In this document: positions 63,842 to 64,000 of the stretch, piece by piece
Layout of the letters: each line of letters begins with the position of its first letter
Position numbering within the stretch: the stretch's first letter is position 1
NCBI RefSeq assembly: GCF_023701695.1
Contig: NZ_JAJOZC010000001.1
Coordinates: 6,819,894-6,883,893 of the forward strand
Length of the DNA: 64,000 bases
DNA from: Streptomyces sp. RKAG290
GTDB lineage: Bacteria; Actinomycetota; Actinomycetes; Streptomycetales; Streptomycetaceae
Direction of reading: 5' to 3'
Translations under genes and position numbers: made by a program
Notes under the pieces: generated by a model
What the model was told of the DNA's origin: nothing
The model's database searches: none
The model's input: the letters and a program-made list of their open reading frames with translations, nothing else

Positions 63842-64000
63842 TCAGGTGATCAGGCCGTTGCCGATCTCGCGGATGGTGTCCTCGGCGAGGCGGGCGAGTT
63901 CCCGGGTGGCGCGGGAGAGGGGATGACCGCGGCGTCTGACGAGCGCGATGGTGTCGTAGAGGGGCTCGGCGAAGGGGGCGGTGCGCAGTCCGGCGGGGAA
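63842..64000 (-). CDS. LysR-family regulator, C-terminal part (cut by right edge)
   Basis: The last 52 codons are seen: FPAGLRTAPFAEPLYDTIAL, VRRRGHPLSRATRELARL and an ending in IGNGLIT. This is the end of a LysR substrate-binding domain. It is the natural candidate to control the downstream dehydrogenase and permease. Confidence 0.75.
   Translation of the reverse strand, partial: FPAGLRTAPFAEPLYDTIALVRRRGHPLSRATRELARLAEDTIREIGNGLIT

Noticed and set aside
1..64000. tRNA, rRNA or CRISPR features
   Set aside because: No T-loop-type GGTTCGANNCC context, rRNA core or regularly spaced repeats were seen.

Overview
The window reads as actinomycete chromosome, almost certainly Streptomyces: very high GC with G/C-ending codons, GTG and TTG starts, Streptomyces-type families (ECF42 sigma factor with DGPF protein, PQQ-propeller Ser/Thr kinase, HATPase anti-sigma-like protein, NHLM peptide exporter) and frequent ATGA/GTGA stop-start overlaps. 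No rRNA, tRNA or CRISPR array was seen. Many remnants and one MITE give it the look of a chromosome-arm region rather than core.

Layout. 1-2904: a gene cut by the left edge, a nucleoside-phosphorylase/pseudokinase fusion, and a methyltransferase. 3009-9762: a GH92 mannosidase with a frameshift, a HEAT-repeat protein and a DUF4246 protein with a frameshift. 9949-16196: a peptide-export locus (two NHLM ABC subunits, an HlyD-like adaptor, and a 75-aa precursor with a double-Gly leader and a glycine-zipper core). 16921-19034: a GT4 glycosyltransferase with a partner protein. 19166-26331: regulator and lectin remnants, an HATPase, a 2OG-Fe oxygenase, a phosphotransferase, a secreted protein and an ABC exporter. 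26366-31143: cytosine-type permease and an osmoprotectant ABC operon. 31815-36933: a decayed response regulator, a PPOX protein, a Ser/Thr kinase, a deaminase, an LLM oxidoreductase and an Lrp regulator. 37059-39878: ECF42 module with a split DGPF gene, an alpha/beta hydrolase whose end is supplied by a 200-bp MITE. 40048-49322: FUSC-like membrane protein, broken LigD domains, isochorismatase, HhH protein, GCS2, acyl-CoA oxidase, GDSL hydrolase. 49766-51607: asnB.

51737-60661 looks like one catabolic regulon: tandem SnoaL protein, MHS-type symporter, and a five-gene operon (bicupin, alpha/beta hydrolase, histidinol-dehydrogenase-like, SDR, HpcH/HpaI aldolase), with a LacI-family regulator. 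A palindrome close to TGCATACGTATGCA lies in front of all four transcription units. An amino-acid permease, a second histidinol-dehydrogenase-like gene and a LysR gene follow to the right edge.

Five genes are broken by the apparent loss of one base in a short G/C run; restoring one base gives full-length products each time. This points to indel errors in the assembly at least as much as to true pseudogenes. The split DGPF gene (net 8 bases lost) and the MITE insertion look like real events.
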